Positions 7,600 to 16,102 of a DNA stretch of 64,000 nt are shown piece after piece. The number at the start of each line of letters is the position of its first letter. Positions within the stretch are counted from its first letter, which is position 1. Position numbers and translations under genes: made by a program. Under the pieces are notes generated by a model, which was not told where the DNA came from, made no database searches, and was given only the letters and a program-made list of their open reading frames with translations. The stretch comes from a bacterium (GTDB lineage: Bacteria > Armatimonadota > Zipacnadia > Zipacnadales > UBA11051): the NCBI GenBank assembly GCA_021372615.1, contig JAJFUB010000026.1, positions 1 to 64,000 on the forward strand, in the 5' to 3' direction.

Positions 7600-8607
7600 A
7601 TGGCACCCACCTGCGAGCTGGGCACTATCACCGCTTCGCGCCGCGACGGCGCGGAGGTCCGCGTGCCGTACTGGCATCTGCAGTCCGGCCAGCCCGGCGA
7701 GGTCCTGGCCGTCACCGCCGCCCAGCACGGCAACGAGGTGCAGGGCTGTGAAGTGGTGCGTGCCTTGCGCGAGGTGTGTGAGCGCGACCTCCTGCGCGGC
7801 GAGGTCTACCTGATCCCCTTCACCAACCTCCCCGCCGTGCAGCACCGCCGCTCCCACACCACCCTGGAGGGGGAGCAACCGTACGGCGAGGACCTCGGCG
7901 AGAACATGAACCGCACGTGGCCCGGCGACCCCGAGGGCAATGACACGGAGCGGCTAAGCCACGCCATCCACCAGGCCGTCATCAGCCGGTGCGATCACGT
8001 CCTTGACCTGCATAGCTGGTCGCGCTTCACCGCCACCTGCACGCTGGTGCGAGCCGAGTGCGCCAACGCGATGGCCATGGCCGACGCGGCTCAGATCCGG
8101 TTCACCATGAAGCAGGAGCGGCCGCAGCTTCCCGACGGCGCCCCCGCCCCCATCGGCGTCCCCTTCAACAACGACGGACGCGGCGCGCTGTGCATCGAGC
8201 TGGCCCCGCAGTGGGTCATCCGTGAGAAGGAGGTGCGGCAGGGCCTGCGCGCCGCCACCAACATCGCGAAGCTGCTGCACCTGATGGACGGGGAGATGGA
8301 ACGGATTGGGGGACCGTTGGTGATGTTCAGCGCGGCCGACCGGGAAGCCCGGACTTACACCCTCCGCGCCCCCCGCAGCGGCCTCTTTGTCGAAAGCGGG
8401 CTGGAGACCTCAGACCGTGTCGAGGCGGGCCAGAAGCTCGGACACCTGATCTGCGATGACGACCTGACGACCGTGGATCTTGTCGCACCCGTGTCGGGCT
8501 ACCTGTGGCAGTATGGCTGCCACCGCGAGCACTCCGACGTGCGGCTGCCCGCGATGCACCCGTATGCGGATGGGGGGGACATACTGGCGGCGGTGATGAC
8601 GGTCTAG
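7600..8607 (+). CDS. Succinylglutamate desuccinylase/aspartoacylase-family (M14) hydrolase, copy 2
   Basis: 335 residues, with AAQHGNEVQG, DLHSWSRFTAT and GENMNRTWPGDPEGNDTER. It is clearly paralogous to the preceding gene along its whole length; zinc ligands are conserved in both, but the acyl-pocket region (AQIRFTMKQERPQLPDGAP against ASGFRFLELLGNPRTPHAG) differs, suggesting different substrates. AGGGGAGACGAGG precedes the ATG. Its stop overlaps the stop of convergent tcdA within a CTAG palindrome. Confidence 0.85.
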   Translation: MAPTCELGTITASRRDGAEVRVPYWHLQSGQPGEVLAVTAAQHGNEVQGCEVVRALREVCERDLLRGEVYLIPFTNLPAVQHRRSHTTLEGEQPYGEDLGENMNRTWPGDPEGNDTERLSHAIHQAVISRCDHVLDLHSWSRFTATCTLVRAECANAMAMADAAQIRFTMKQERPQLPDGAPAPIGVPFNNDGRGALCIELAPQWVIREKEVRQGLRAATNIAKLLHLMDGEMERIGGPLVMFSAADREARTYTLRAPRSGLFVESGLETSDRVEAGQKLGHLICDDDLTTVDLVAPVSGYLWQYGCHREHSDVRLPAMHPYADGGDILAAVMTV

Positions 8608-9344
8608 GGGAGGCCAGCGAGCAAGCGGATCGCCTCATTGGCCAGCGTCAGGCCGAAGATGCCCGTCACCGTCGGCAGGCTCCCCAGCGCGCGGCGACGG
8701 CGGCCGCGCTCCAGCTCCCCTGCCGCCAGCTCCTCGGGCGGGAACACCCGCCGCGTGTCCACCGGCTCGTCGCTGTAGACACAGCGCACCGATGGCTCGA
8801 CCCCGCGCCGGCGCAGGCCCTGGCGCAACTGCCGCGCCAGCGGACACCCGGTCGTCTGCCCCAGCGGCCCCACCCTGATCCGCGTGGTGTCCGCTCGCAG
8901 AGCCGCCCCCATCGAGGAGATGAGCGGCACCCCGCGCTCTATCGCGGCGCAGATCAGCTCGAGCTTGGGCGTGTAGGCGTCAATGGCGTCGACGATGACA
9001 TTCGGCTCGCCCGCGAACACTTCGTCCATCGTCTCGACGTGCACGAAGGTCCGCACCGTGTCCACCTGGCAGTCGGGGTTGATGTCCCGCACGCGCTCCG
9101 CGGCGACCTCGATCTTGGGCCGACCCAGGGTGGAGGTCAGGGCATAGAGCTGCCGGTTGATGTTGCTCTCGCGGACGAAGTCGTGGTCCACCAGGCGCAG
9201 GTGCCCGATCCCGGCGCGCGCCAGACCCTCCGTGGCGTAGCTGCCCACGGCGCCCAGACCGATGACGGTCACGCGGGCGGCGTGCAACCGCGCCAGGCCC
9301 TCCGCCCCGATCATCATCTCCATGCGGCGGAAGCGTTCGCTCAT
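8604..9344 (-). CDS. tcdA: tRNA threonylcarbamoyladenosine dehydratase (TcdA/CsdL-type E1-like enzyme)
   Basis: 246 residues, ThiF/MoeB fold: RFRRMEMMIGAEGLARL, nucleotide loop VIGLGAVGSYATEGLARAGI, DHDFVRESNINRQLYA, then VIVDAIDAYTPKLELI and TGCPLARQLRQGLRRRG. This matches TcdA, which uses ATP to cyclise t6A to ct6A at tRNA position 37. It is the downstream partner of the TatD-like gene (4-bp ATGA overlap), so one transcript is likely. Confidence 0.88.
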   Translation of the reverse strand: MSERFRRMEMMIGAEGLARLHAARVTVIGLGAVGSYATEGLARAGIGHLRLVDHDFVRESNINRQLYALTSTLGRPKIEVAAERVRDINPDCQVDTVRTFVHVETMDEVFAGEPNVIVDAIDAYTPKLELICAAIERGVPLISSMGAALRADTTRIRVGPLGQTTGCPLARQLRQGLRRRGVEPSVRCVYSDEPVDTRRVFPPEELAAGELERGRRRRALGSLPTVTGIFGLTLANEAIRLLAGLP

Positions 9345-10159
9345 GTCACCGACCCCGTCGGCAGCAGTGGCCCCAACAGCCGCCTGGCATTGCCCCAGGT
9401 GATCTCGCGCAGCTCGTCAGCCGGCACCCCGCGCAGTGGCGCGATCCCCTCGAGGATGGCTGGCAGGTTCGCCGGCTCGTTGCACACCTCTCCCCCTTCC
9501 GCGACCAGCACATGCGGCCGGTAAGGCTCCGGCGGCAGCAGGGCGGGGGCGTCGGTCTCGACGAGGAGCCGGTCCAGCGGCACGGCCGGCAGTGCTGCCC
9601 GCGCCCGCAGCTTCCGCTCGTCGAGCACCCCGCCGCCGAAGGAAAAGAACGCGCCCCTCGCGGCCAGCGGCGGGATCATCTCCGCCGCCCCGCCATAGGC
9701 GTGGATGAGCAGCGGCGGGGACGGGCCCTCGCGCTCCAGCACCTCCAGCAGCCACCCCCAGGCCTGCAGACAGTGGACCATCACCGGCCGGTCCAGCTCG
9801 CGCGCCAGCCGCAACTGGGCCACGAAGACCTCCTCCTGCGCAGGCAGGTCCGGCTCCTGGACCCAGCGGTCCAGGCCGATCTCACCGACGGCCGCGGGCA
9901 CGGTCAGCAGGAGTGCCCGGAGCCGCTCCAGCCACCCCGCCACACGCTCGCTCACAAACCACGGGTGTAGACCGAAGCAGGGCACGAGGCCGGCATGGGT
10001 CCGGGCCAGGGCGAGCACATCCTCCCAGTCGCCCTCGTGGGTGGCGTTGACAACCTGGCAGCCCACCCCCGCCGCGCGAGCGCGCTGCAGAACCTCCGCC
10101 ACGTGTGGCGCAAGGACCTCTTCCTGCAGATGGTTGTGGGCGTCAATCAGGTGTGTCAT
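9341..10159 (-). CDS. TatD-family metal-dependent hydrolase
   Basis: 272 residues from ATG 10159; a longer frame to 10234 would run into the divergent gene's upstream region. Metal-site motifs: IDAHNHL at the N-terminus, CFGLHPW, GEIGLDR, PVMVHC, IHAYGG and ETDAPALL. TatD proteins are metal-dependent DNases, often linked to repair or quality control. The stop overlaps the start of tcdA. Confidence 0.87.
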   Translation of the reverse strand: MTHLIDAHNHLQEEVLAPHVAEVLQRARAAGVGCQVVNATHEGDWEDVLALARTHAGLVPCFGLHPWFVSERVAGWLERLRALLLTVPAAVGEIGLDRWVQEPDLPAQEEVFVAQLRLARELDRPVMVHCLQAWGWLLEVLEREGPSPPLLIHAYGGAAEMIPPLAARGAFFSFGGGVLDERKLRARAALPAVPLDRLLVETDAPALLPPEPYRPHVLVAEGGEVCNEPANLPAILEGIAPLRGVPADELREITWGNARRLLGPLLPTGSVT

Positions 10160-10322
10160 GGCTGCCTGCCGTCGGTCAGCGTCGTTCGTCGCGCCAATCC
10201 CTGCCGCCTGCCGCCCGTGAAACATGCCCGACACATTCGCCCCCTATGCTCGGGCCATGGCACGCCGCCCTGCCCACAATCAGGATTTGACGCCGTCGGA
10301 CTTGGAGGGTATCTTTCCGGGC

Positions 10323-10979
10323 ATGTTACGTCCGCCGTGCCGAGCGCTACTGTATGGGCAGCAGACGGCCGCCGTGCGGGCGGCGTTGGAGCAGGCCGGC
10401 TGCGTGGTAGCCGTGGCCGCGGACGAAGCGACGGCAGCCGAACTGAAGGCCACCCAGCGGCCGGAGGTCATCTTCGCCTGCGAACTGCCACCGGGCGCCG
10501 CCGGGCGACTGCACCGCCTGCCCCCGCAGCTCGATGCCACCTATTGCCTCCTGCTCGACCGCCGCCTGTTGGGCCAGACACTGATCTCCCCCGAGTACGA
10601 CGACTTCATCCTGTTGCCTCTGGACACCGCCGAGGTCGAGGCGCGGGTCAGCCTGTGGCGCTGGCGTCGCGAGCAGCTCACCGCCGAGGGGGTGTTGCGG
10701 GCCGGAGCCCTGGTCGTGGACCTGGCGAACTACCGGGTGACGATGGAGGGGGCGCCGGTCACGCTGACCTATAAGGAATATGAACTGCTCTGCCTGCTCC
10801 TGCGGCGGCGGGGGCAAGTCCTCACACGCGACCAGGTCCTCGACCTCGTCTGGGGGCCCGACTACTACGGCGGCAGCCGCACCGTGGATGTGCACGTGCG
10901 ACGCCTGCGGACCAAGCTGCCGGAAGTGGCCGACCTGATCGCGACCGTACACGGCGTGGGGTACCGGTTCGACGGCTAG
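10323..10979 (+). CDS. Atypical OmpR-type response regulator lacking the receiver aspartate
   Basis: 218 residues from ATG 10323 (GGAGGG at 10304-10309, a long 13-nt gap). The frame is open back to ATG 10224, which has no ribosome site, so the start is uncertain. The C-terminal half is a winged-helix DNA-binding domain (TYKEYELLCLLLRRRGQVLTR, SRTVDVHVRRLRTKL, IATVHGVGYRFDG). The N-terminal half looks like a receiver fold (RALLYGQQTAAVRAAL, EVIFACELPPGAAG) but has cysteine where the phosphorylated aspartate should be. No kinase gene is adjacent. Probably regulated without phosphorylation. The stop overlaps the convergent gene at CTAG. Confidence 0.8.
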   Translation: MLRPPCRALLYGQQTAAVRAALEQAGCVVAVAADEATAAELKATQRPEVIFACELPPGAAGRLHRLPPQLDATYCLLLDRRLLGQTLISPEYDDFILLPLDTAEVEARVSLWRWRREQLTAEGVLRAGALVVDLANYRVTMEGAPVTLTYKEYELLCLLLRRRGQVLTRDQVLDLVWGPDYYGGSRTVDVHVRRLRTKLPEVADLIATVHGVGYRFDG

Positions 10980-12523
10980 AACCCAAACAGCCGCTGCGCG
11001 TTGTCGTGCAGGATCAGCCGCTTCTGCCTCTCCCCTATCTCTGCCCCCGTCACCAGCCCCAGCGTGTAGCCCGGGTCCAGCAGTGTCAGGTCCGTGCCGA
11101 ACAGGATCCGCTCGGCGCCGACGACGCTGACCGACTGCTCCAGCTTCCCCCATGGCGACAGGCCCGAGCACAGCTCCAGGTACAGGTTCGGCCGATCCGC
11201 CGCCACCGTCAGCGCCGTCTCCCAGGTGTCCCCACCCATGTGGCCCATGATGAGCGCCAGGTCCGGGAAGAGGTCCGCGGCCCGGCCCATGGCCAGACAC
11301 ATCTCATCAAACCAGGTGTGCACCAGCAGGGGCTTGCCGAGCTCCACCAGGGCCGCTAGCAGCGGCCGCGCCTCGGGACAGTCGGCCTGGTAGCCACAGT
11401 GCTTCGGGTGCAACTTTGCCCCGACGAAGTTGGGCAAGGCGAGCAGCTCCCGCACTTGCGCCAGCGACTGCTCTGCGTAGCCCGGGTGGATCACGACGTA
11501 CCCGTGCAGCTCCGGGTGCCCCTCGATGACCTCGCGCACCCGCTCGTTGCCCTCGTGCACGTCATAGCCGATGGCGCACGTAGACGACAGGCAGCAGTGT
11601 TCGATGCGGAAGCGGCGACAAGTGTCCAGCAGGTCCTCGATGGGGGTGTACGGGTTGGGCAGGCCGACCCAGGGGCCGTAGTGGGCATGGACGTCTATGA
11701 GAGGCCGGGAGGCGGGAATCGGGAATCGGGAAGCGGGAGTCGAGGTCGCCGCTGCCGTTGGGAGGGGCCGGCTACCAGCCGGCCCGCTGTCGCTGCCGCC
11801 GGGCGCCTCCCCGATGAGCGAGAGCACATTCCCCGCCAGCACCTGCGCCCGCTCCTCCTCCGTCAGCCGCGCATGACGCACCATCTCCAGGCATGGCCCA
11901 GGCATGTCGAACGGCGCGCGCGTCCCGAACAGGACATGCTCGAGACCGACCTCGTTGCGGATGATCTCGATCTCGTTGAGCAGGAAGAGCTGCCAGGTAT
12001 CCGTATAGGTCTGCGGGTGCAACTCGCACGCCGCCAGGAACTCGCTCAGCCCGTACGAGACGGCGCTGAAGATGAGCGGCACCCCCGTGCCCTGGAAGAG
12101 GTCCACCAGCGGCGGAATGACCGAGCCCGCGTCAAACCCGTTGTCGAAGAACAGGGGCAAGCCGCAGCCTGCCAGGTCGTCCACCAGCCGCCGGAAGCTC
12201 AGCGACGTCACCGACCAAAGCTGCGTGCGGGGGAAGAGGCGCACCATGCGGAAGCCGCGCTCGCGCAGTGACGCGATCTCCTCGCGGCAGGCGAACCAGT
12301 CGCCGGGGCGGATGGTCGCCACCGGGAGCAGCTCGGGGTACGCGGCGCAGACCCGCAGCGTCTCCTCGTTGCCCTCGGGGAAGCTGTCCCACACCCCACG
12401 CCCCGAACACGTCAGCGCCCGGTCCACGCCGTTGGTGTGCAGGATGTGCAGGAGCCGGTCCAGGGACCGGTCCTGGGTGTCCTTCTGCCAGTAGCCGAAG
12501 AGGGTGTTGCAGTCGAGAAGCAT
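10976..12523 (-). CDS. Two-domain amidohydrolase-2 protein, N-terminal domain degenerate
   Basis: 515 residues from ATG 12523 (GGGAGG 5 nt upstream). Residues about 1-235 form one amidohydrolase-related barrel in which the usual D-H-H start reads LLDCNTLFGYW. Residues about 270-515 form a second barrel with intact motifs: LIDVHAHYG, GAKLHPKHCG, LLVHTWF, IMGHMGG, LFGTDLTL. The domains share HGYVVIHPG/PVATIRPG-like strands, so this is an internal duplication with one probably inactive half. The Pro/Ser/Ala linker (PASRFPIPASRP) is written by a short DNA repeat. Substrate unknown. Confidence 0.82.
   Translation of the reverse strand: MLLDCNTLFGYWQKDTQDRSLDRLLHILHTNGVDRALTCSGRGVWDSFPEGNEETLRVCAAYPELLPVATIRPGDWFACREEIASLRERGFRMVRLFPRTQLWSVTSLSFRRLVDDLAGCGLPLFFDNGFDAGSVIPPLVDLFQGTGVPLIFSAVSYGLSEFLAACELHPQTYTDTWQLFLLNEIEIIRNEVGLEHVLFGTRAPFDMPGPCLEMVRHARLTEEERAQVLAGNVLSLIGEAPGGSDSGPAGSRPLPTAAATSTPASRFPIPASRPLIDVHAHYGPWVGLPNPYTPIEDLLDTCRRFRIEHCCLSSTCAIGYDVHEGNERVREVIEGHPELHGYVVIHPGYAEQSLAQVRELLALPNFVGAKLHPKHCGYQADCPEARPLLAALVELGKPLLVHTWFDEMCLAMGRAADLFPDLALIMGHMGGDTWETALTVAADRPNLYLELCSGLSPWGKLEQSVSVVGAERILFGTDLTLLDPGYTLGLVTGAEIGERQKRLILHDNAQRLFGF
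11702..11744. repeat. GGGAATC/GGGAAGC short repeat inside the amidohydrolase linker
   Basis: On the plus strand GAGGCGGGAATCGGG continues as repeated GGGA(A/G)(T/G)C units in the stretch encoding the Pro/Ser linker between the two barrels. It looks like a low-complexity repeat that entered the gene at a tolerant site. A similar GGGAACAGG repeat overlaps the 3' end of the fucose isomerase gene near 56187-56222. Confidence 0.5.
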
Positions 12524-12657
12524 CTTTGCCTCCCCGCTCACGCCCCGCAGTGAGGGCGAGTGTACCCCGTAAGGGGACAATCTCCTACCTTCCCCACACA
12601 AGGTATCCGGCCCTGCGCCGCCCAATTGACAGGTAGCTTCCCAAGGAGTGATCCGTC

Positions 12658-13575
12658 ATGCAACTCGGCTTTGTCGGCATGGGCATCATGGGCTCGGCCA
12701 TGGCCCAGAACCTGCTCAAGGCGGGCCATCCGGTGATGGTGTGGAACCGCACCCGCGAGAAGACCGCCCCGGCGATGGCGGCGGGGGCGACAGTGGCCGA
12801 CTCTCTCCCCCACCTCGCCCGCGCGTGTGACCTGATCTTCGTCTGCGTGGCGGATACGCCCGACGTGGAGGCGGTGCTGTTTGGTGCGGAGGGGCTGGCG
12901 GAGGGACTGGCCAACGGCGTCCCACCCCCTGCCCCCTCCCTGCAGGGAGGGGGAACGGCTCGCAAGACGGTCGTGGACCATAGCACCATCTCGCCCGAAG
13001 CGACCGTGGACTTTGCCCGGCGCATCAACGCCCTGGGCTGCGATTATCTCGACGCCCCCGTGTCCGGCGGCCAGGGCGGGGCCGTCGCAGGCACGCTGGC
13101 CATCATGGTCGGCGGCAACGAGGCGGTGTGCGAGCAGGTCCGCCCCTACTTCGAGGCGATGGGGCAGAACATCGTTTACTGCGGACCACAGGGCAACGGC
13201 CAACGGGTCAAGGCCGTCAACCAGGTGATCTGCGCCCTCAACATCCTGGCCTGCAGCGAGGGGATGCTGTTCGCGCGGCAGATGGGCTTGGACCTGGAGA
13301 CGGTCCACAAGGTGGTCTCCAGCGGGGCGGCGGGGAGCTGGATGGTATCGAACCTGGCCCCCAAGATGATCGCTGGCGACTTCGCCCCGGGCTTCATGAT
13401 CCGCCTGCAGGCCAAGGACCTCAACATCGCCTCCGGCAGCATGGCCGCCCTGCCGGCGGACTATGCCGGCACGCGCCTGACCGCCGAGCTGTTCAACGCA
13501 GCCGTGCGCGCGGGGCTGGGCGAGCAGGGCACGCAGGGCCTGGTGAACCTGCTGGGTTGGGGGGCAGACGACTGA
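12658..13575 (+). CDS. 3-hydroxyisobutyrate/beta-hydroxyacid dehydrogenase family oxidoreductase
   Basis: 305 residues, start supported by AAGGAG 9 nt upstream. NAD(P)-binding MQLGFVGMGIMGSAMAQNLLKAGH, then FVCVADTPDVEAVLF, the family motif DAPVSGGQGGAVAGTL and the catalytic-lysine region GNGQRVKAVNQ. C-terminal ARQMGLDLETV and FMIRLQAKDLNIA. It oxidises a beta-hydroxyacid such as hydroxyisobutyrate or tartronate semialdehyde; the substrate is not decidable. An extra in-frame peptide, VPPPAPSLQGGG, about residues 88-99, comes from a palindromic repeat and is absent from ordinary members. Confidence 0.87.
   Translation: MQLGFVGMGIMGSAMAQNLLKAGHPVMVWNRTREKTAPAMAAGATVADSLPHLARACDLIFVCVADTPDVEAVLFGAEGLAEGLANGVPPPAPSLQGGGTARKTVVDHSTISPEATVDFARRINALGCDYLDAPVSGGQGGAVAGTLAIMVGGNEAVCEQVRPYFEAMGQNIVYCGPQGNGQRVKAVNQVICALNILACSEGMLFARQMGLDLETVHKVVSSGAAGSWMVSNLAPKMIAGDFAPGFMIRLQAKDLNIASGSMAALPADYAGTRLTAELFNAAVRAGLGEQGTQGLVNLLGWGADD
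12921..12954. repeat. GC-rich palindromic element inserted in the dehydrogenase gene
   Basis: A 22-bp perfect palindrome (12932-12953, left half CCCCCTCCCTG) within a Pro/Gly-coding stretch. Together with its left flank it matches a second copy at 53637-53673, read on the minus strand, in another gene. Both are translated in the same frame as PPAPSLQGGG. Confidence 0.75.
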
Positions 13576-13909
13576 CTGCCCGGCGGGGCACGAGGGAACC
13601 CGGCGCTACCGGATTTGTTTGCCCTAGAGAAGGTCCCGGGCGGGCACGCGGCGAAGGGCCCCTGGCCCAAGTCAACCGCACCACGAACCGCACGCTTGCC
13701 TGGAAGCGCTTCCCGCAGTCACTGCCCGATTTGGGCGCCTCTCCCCTGAGACGGGCCGGCCTCTGGCCGGCCCGTCGCCTTTTCTCCTGACATTTCCAGC
13801 AGCGAAACATCCCCGAAACAACTGGCCCCTATGCTGGCGACGTGGCCGGGAAACGCCCGGCCATCATCACTGCCGGCGCGACGCCCGGCGCCTTCTGAGG
13901 AGGACATCC
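13576..13909. other. 334-bp intergenic region before glnA
   Basis: Holds the terminator at 13750-13776 and the glnA leader with GAGGAGG before its ATG. TATGCT at about 13829 could be a -10 box but has no clear -35. A weak similarity, CCCCTATGCT, is shared with the upstream region of the response regulator (about 10240). No gene seen. Confidence 0.5.
13750..13776 (+). terminator. Intrinsic terminator
   Basis: GACGGGCCGGCC-tct-GGCCGGCCCGTC, a 12-bp perfect stem followed by gCCTTTTCTCC. It ends the dehydrogenase transcript before glnA. Confidence 0.75.
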
Positions 13910-15253
13910 ATGGAACCCGGTAGCCCCGAGGCCCGCCAGTTCGTGCTGGAGCAGGCCAAGGCCAACAACGTGCGCTTCATCAAGCTGTGGTTCACCGACA
14001 TCCTGGGGTATCTGAAGAGCTTTTCGATCACGATGGAGGAGTTGGAGGCCTCGATGATCGAGGGGCGTGGCTTTGACGGCTCCTCGATTGACGGCTTCGT
14101 CCGCATTGACGAGAGCGACATGATCGCCATGCCGGACCCGGCGACCTTCGTCGTGCTCCCCTGGCGCAGCACCGACGCGAACGGCGGGGTCGGCCGCATG
14201 TACTGCGACATTTACCAGCCGAACGGCGAGCCCTTCCATAGCGACCCGCGCTATGTGCTCAAGCGCCAACTGGAGCGGGCTGCCAGCCACGGCTTCACCT
14301 TCTATGTCGGGCCGGAACTCGAGTACTTCTACTTCCCCAACGCCCGGACCCCCGAAGCCCTCGACACCGGCGGCTACTTCGACATGACGGCCAATGACTC
14401 AGCCATGGACCTGCGCCGCGACACCATCGTGGCCCTGGAAGCCATGGGTGTGGGCGTGGAGTACAGCCACCACGAGGTGGCCCCCAGCCAGCACGAGATT
14501 GACCTGCGCTACACCGACGGGCTGAGCATGGCCGACGCCTGCATGACCTACCGCATCACGGTCAAGGAGGTCGCCCTGCGCCACGGCCTGTACGCGACCT
14601 TCATGCCCAAGCCAATCTTCGGGGAGAACGGCAGCGGCATGCACACCCACCAGTCGCTGTTCCGCGGGGACACCAACGCCTTCTTCGACGCCAACGACCC
14701 ACGGTTCCTATCCAAGGAGTGCTACGCCTATATCGCCGGTCTGCTCAAGCACGGGGCGGAGATCACGCTGGTCACGAACCAGTGGATCAACTCCTACAAG
14801 CGCCTGGTGCCCGGCTACGAGGCCCCGGTCTACCTGTCGTGGGCGCTGCGCAACCGCTCGGACCTGATCCGCGTGCCTCAGTACGCACCCGGCAAGGAGA
14901 AGGCCACGCGCATCGAGTACCGTGCTCCCGATCCGGCGTGCAATCCGTACCTGGCCTTCGCCGCCATGCTGGCCGCCGGCCTGGAGGGCATCGAGCAGGG
15001 CTACACCTGCCCCGAGCCGACCGAGAGCAACGTGTACAAGATGCTCGAGCAGGAGCGCAAGCGGCGCAAGATCGGGACCCTGCCCCCCGACCTGCTGTCG
15101 GCCATCGAGATCGCCGAGGGGAGCAAGGTGCTCAAGAAGGCCCTCGGCGAAGAGATGCACAGCAAGCTGATCGAGAACAAGAAGGTGGAGTGGGATCAGT
15201 ACCGCATGCAGGTGACGGACTACGAGATCAAGCGCTATCTGCCGGTGCTGTAG
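13910..15253 (+). CDS. glnA: Type I glutamine synthetase
   Basis: 447 residues, GAGGAGG before the ATG. Signature regions: GFDGSSIDGF, FYVGPELEYFYF, EYSHHEVAPSQHEIDLRY, NGSGMHTHQSLF, and EYRAPDPACNPYLAFAAML. It makes glutamine from glutamate, ammonia and ATP as a cytoplasmic dodecamer. The usual adenylylated-tyrosine motif of the GSI-beta class (NLYDLP) is absent and the protein ends YEIKRYLPVL, so it is the GSI-alpha type, normally controlled by feedback or protein partners. A hairpin follows the gene. Confidence 0.96.
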   Translation: MEPGSPEARQFVLEQAKANNVRFIKLWFTDILGYLKSFSITMEELEASMIEGRGFDGSSIDGFVRIDESDMIAMPDPATFVVLPWRSTDANGGVGRMYCDIYQPNGEPFHSDPRYVLKRQLERAASHGFTFYVGPELEYFYFPNARTPEALDTGGYFDMTANDSAMDLRRDTIVALEAMGVGVEYSHHEVAPSQHEIDLRYTDGLSMADACMTYRITVKEVALRHGLYATFMPKPIFGENGSGMHTHQSLFRGDTNAFFDANDPRFLSKECYAYIAGLLKHGAEITLVTNQWINSYKRLVPGYEAPVYLSWALRNRSDLIRVPQYAPGKEKATRIEYRAPDPACNPYLAFAAMLAAGLEGIEQGYTCPEPTESNVYKMLEQERKRRKIGTLPPDLLSAIEIAEGSKVLKKALGEEMHSKLIENKKVEWDQYRMQVTDYEIKRYLPVL

Positions 15254-15285
15254 CTCGGCGGCGGCAACAGGACGCGCAGAGCATG

Positions 15286-15317
15286 AAGTGGGACAGGCAG
15301 CGATGCCTGTCCCACTT
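15286..15317. terminator. Perfect 14-bp hairpin between convergent glnA and pseudopilin genes
   Basis: AAGTGGGACAGGCA-gcga-TGCCTGTCCCACTT. It lies 33 bp after glnA and 25 bp after the pseudopilin stop, so it can end both transcripts. There is no T-run. Its GGGACAG/CTGTCCC core recurs at 16103-16132. Confidence 0.65.
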
Positions 15318-15341
15318 GCTCTTCCGGGTTCGGGGCGGGGA

Positions 15342-15995
15342 CTACCAGCCCGGCGGGTAGGCGGTGGCGTTCTTCCAGGGCAGATAGGTGCCGCCGTACA
15401 CGATCGCCTTGGGCGCATGGATCCGCTGCGACTTGGTCCACTTGGTGTGGCCGTCGCAGTACGCGACATTGATGCCATCATTGTGGGTGTACAGCACCCC
15501 GCAGTCGCAGCCGGCGTAGTCGGTCACAGGCCGCCAGAAGCTGGAGCCGGCCGACTCGCCGAGCATCGCCATCTCTGCGGGGACGATGATGGTGCCCAGA
15601 GCTGCGCCACCGGTGAGGCCGCAACTGACATTGTACGAGCTCCCGGGGACTTGCGCTGCCATGGAGGCGGCGACATTGCCGCAGTAGGTCCGCGGGCTCA
15701 TGCTCGGGCACTGGTAGACTTGCGTGTTCTTGACGTAGGGCAGCACATGCTGGATCGGCAGGCCGCCCCACCGGGAGGCGGCGGTGCAGTTGGCGCCACG
15801 GACGGGCAGCCGCTCATCATAGTCCTGGGCATACTGCATCATGGCCAGGCCAAGCTGCTTCATGTTGCTCAGACATGACGTCTGACGCGCCTTCTCGCGC
15901 GCCTTGGCGAAAACGGGGAACAGGATCGCCGCCAGGATGGCGATGATGGCAATGACCACAAGCAATTCAATCAAGGTGAAGCCTCGTCTCATCAT
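15342..15995 (-). CDS. Type II secretion/type IV pilin-like pseudopilin (DUF1559-like)
   Basis: 217 residues from ATG 15995 (AAGGAGAG 8 nt upstream rules out the GTG at 16004). The prepilin leader MMRRG is followed by [20 protein letters not shown], with cleavage expected after G and glutamate at +5, then [13 protein letters not shown]. The C-terminal domain ends with [17 protein letters not shown], the H-X9-DG type tail. This class is abundant in planctomycetes and Armatimonadota, where many copies with variable C-termini occur. It would be matured by PilD and assembled in the envelope. Its role is unknown. Confidence 0.9.
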   Translation of the reverse strand: MMRRGFTLIELLVVIAIIAILAAILFPVFAKAREKARQTSCLSNMKQLGLAMMQYAQDYDERLPVRGANCTAASRWGGLPIQHVLPYVKNTQVYQCPSMSPRTYCGNVAASMAAQVPGSSYNVSCGLTGGAALGTIIVPAEMAMLGESAGSSFWRPVTDYAGCDCGVLYTHNDGINVAYCDGHTKWTKSQRIHAPKAIVYGGTYLPWKNATAYPPGW

Positions 15996-16102
15996 CAGCA
16001 CCACTCTCCTTCACATATGTAGTTCTTCCCCATATCTTCCGCCGCCCTTCCCATGTTCTCCTGCTCATGGCAGGGGTCTGGTGCTGGCCCGAACAAGAGG
16101 AA

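Noticed and set aside
13810-13840. Possible sigma54 promoter before glnA (TGGCCCCTATGC)
   Set aside because: The GG and GC elements are 7 bp apart, not 10, and no activator gene is near.
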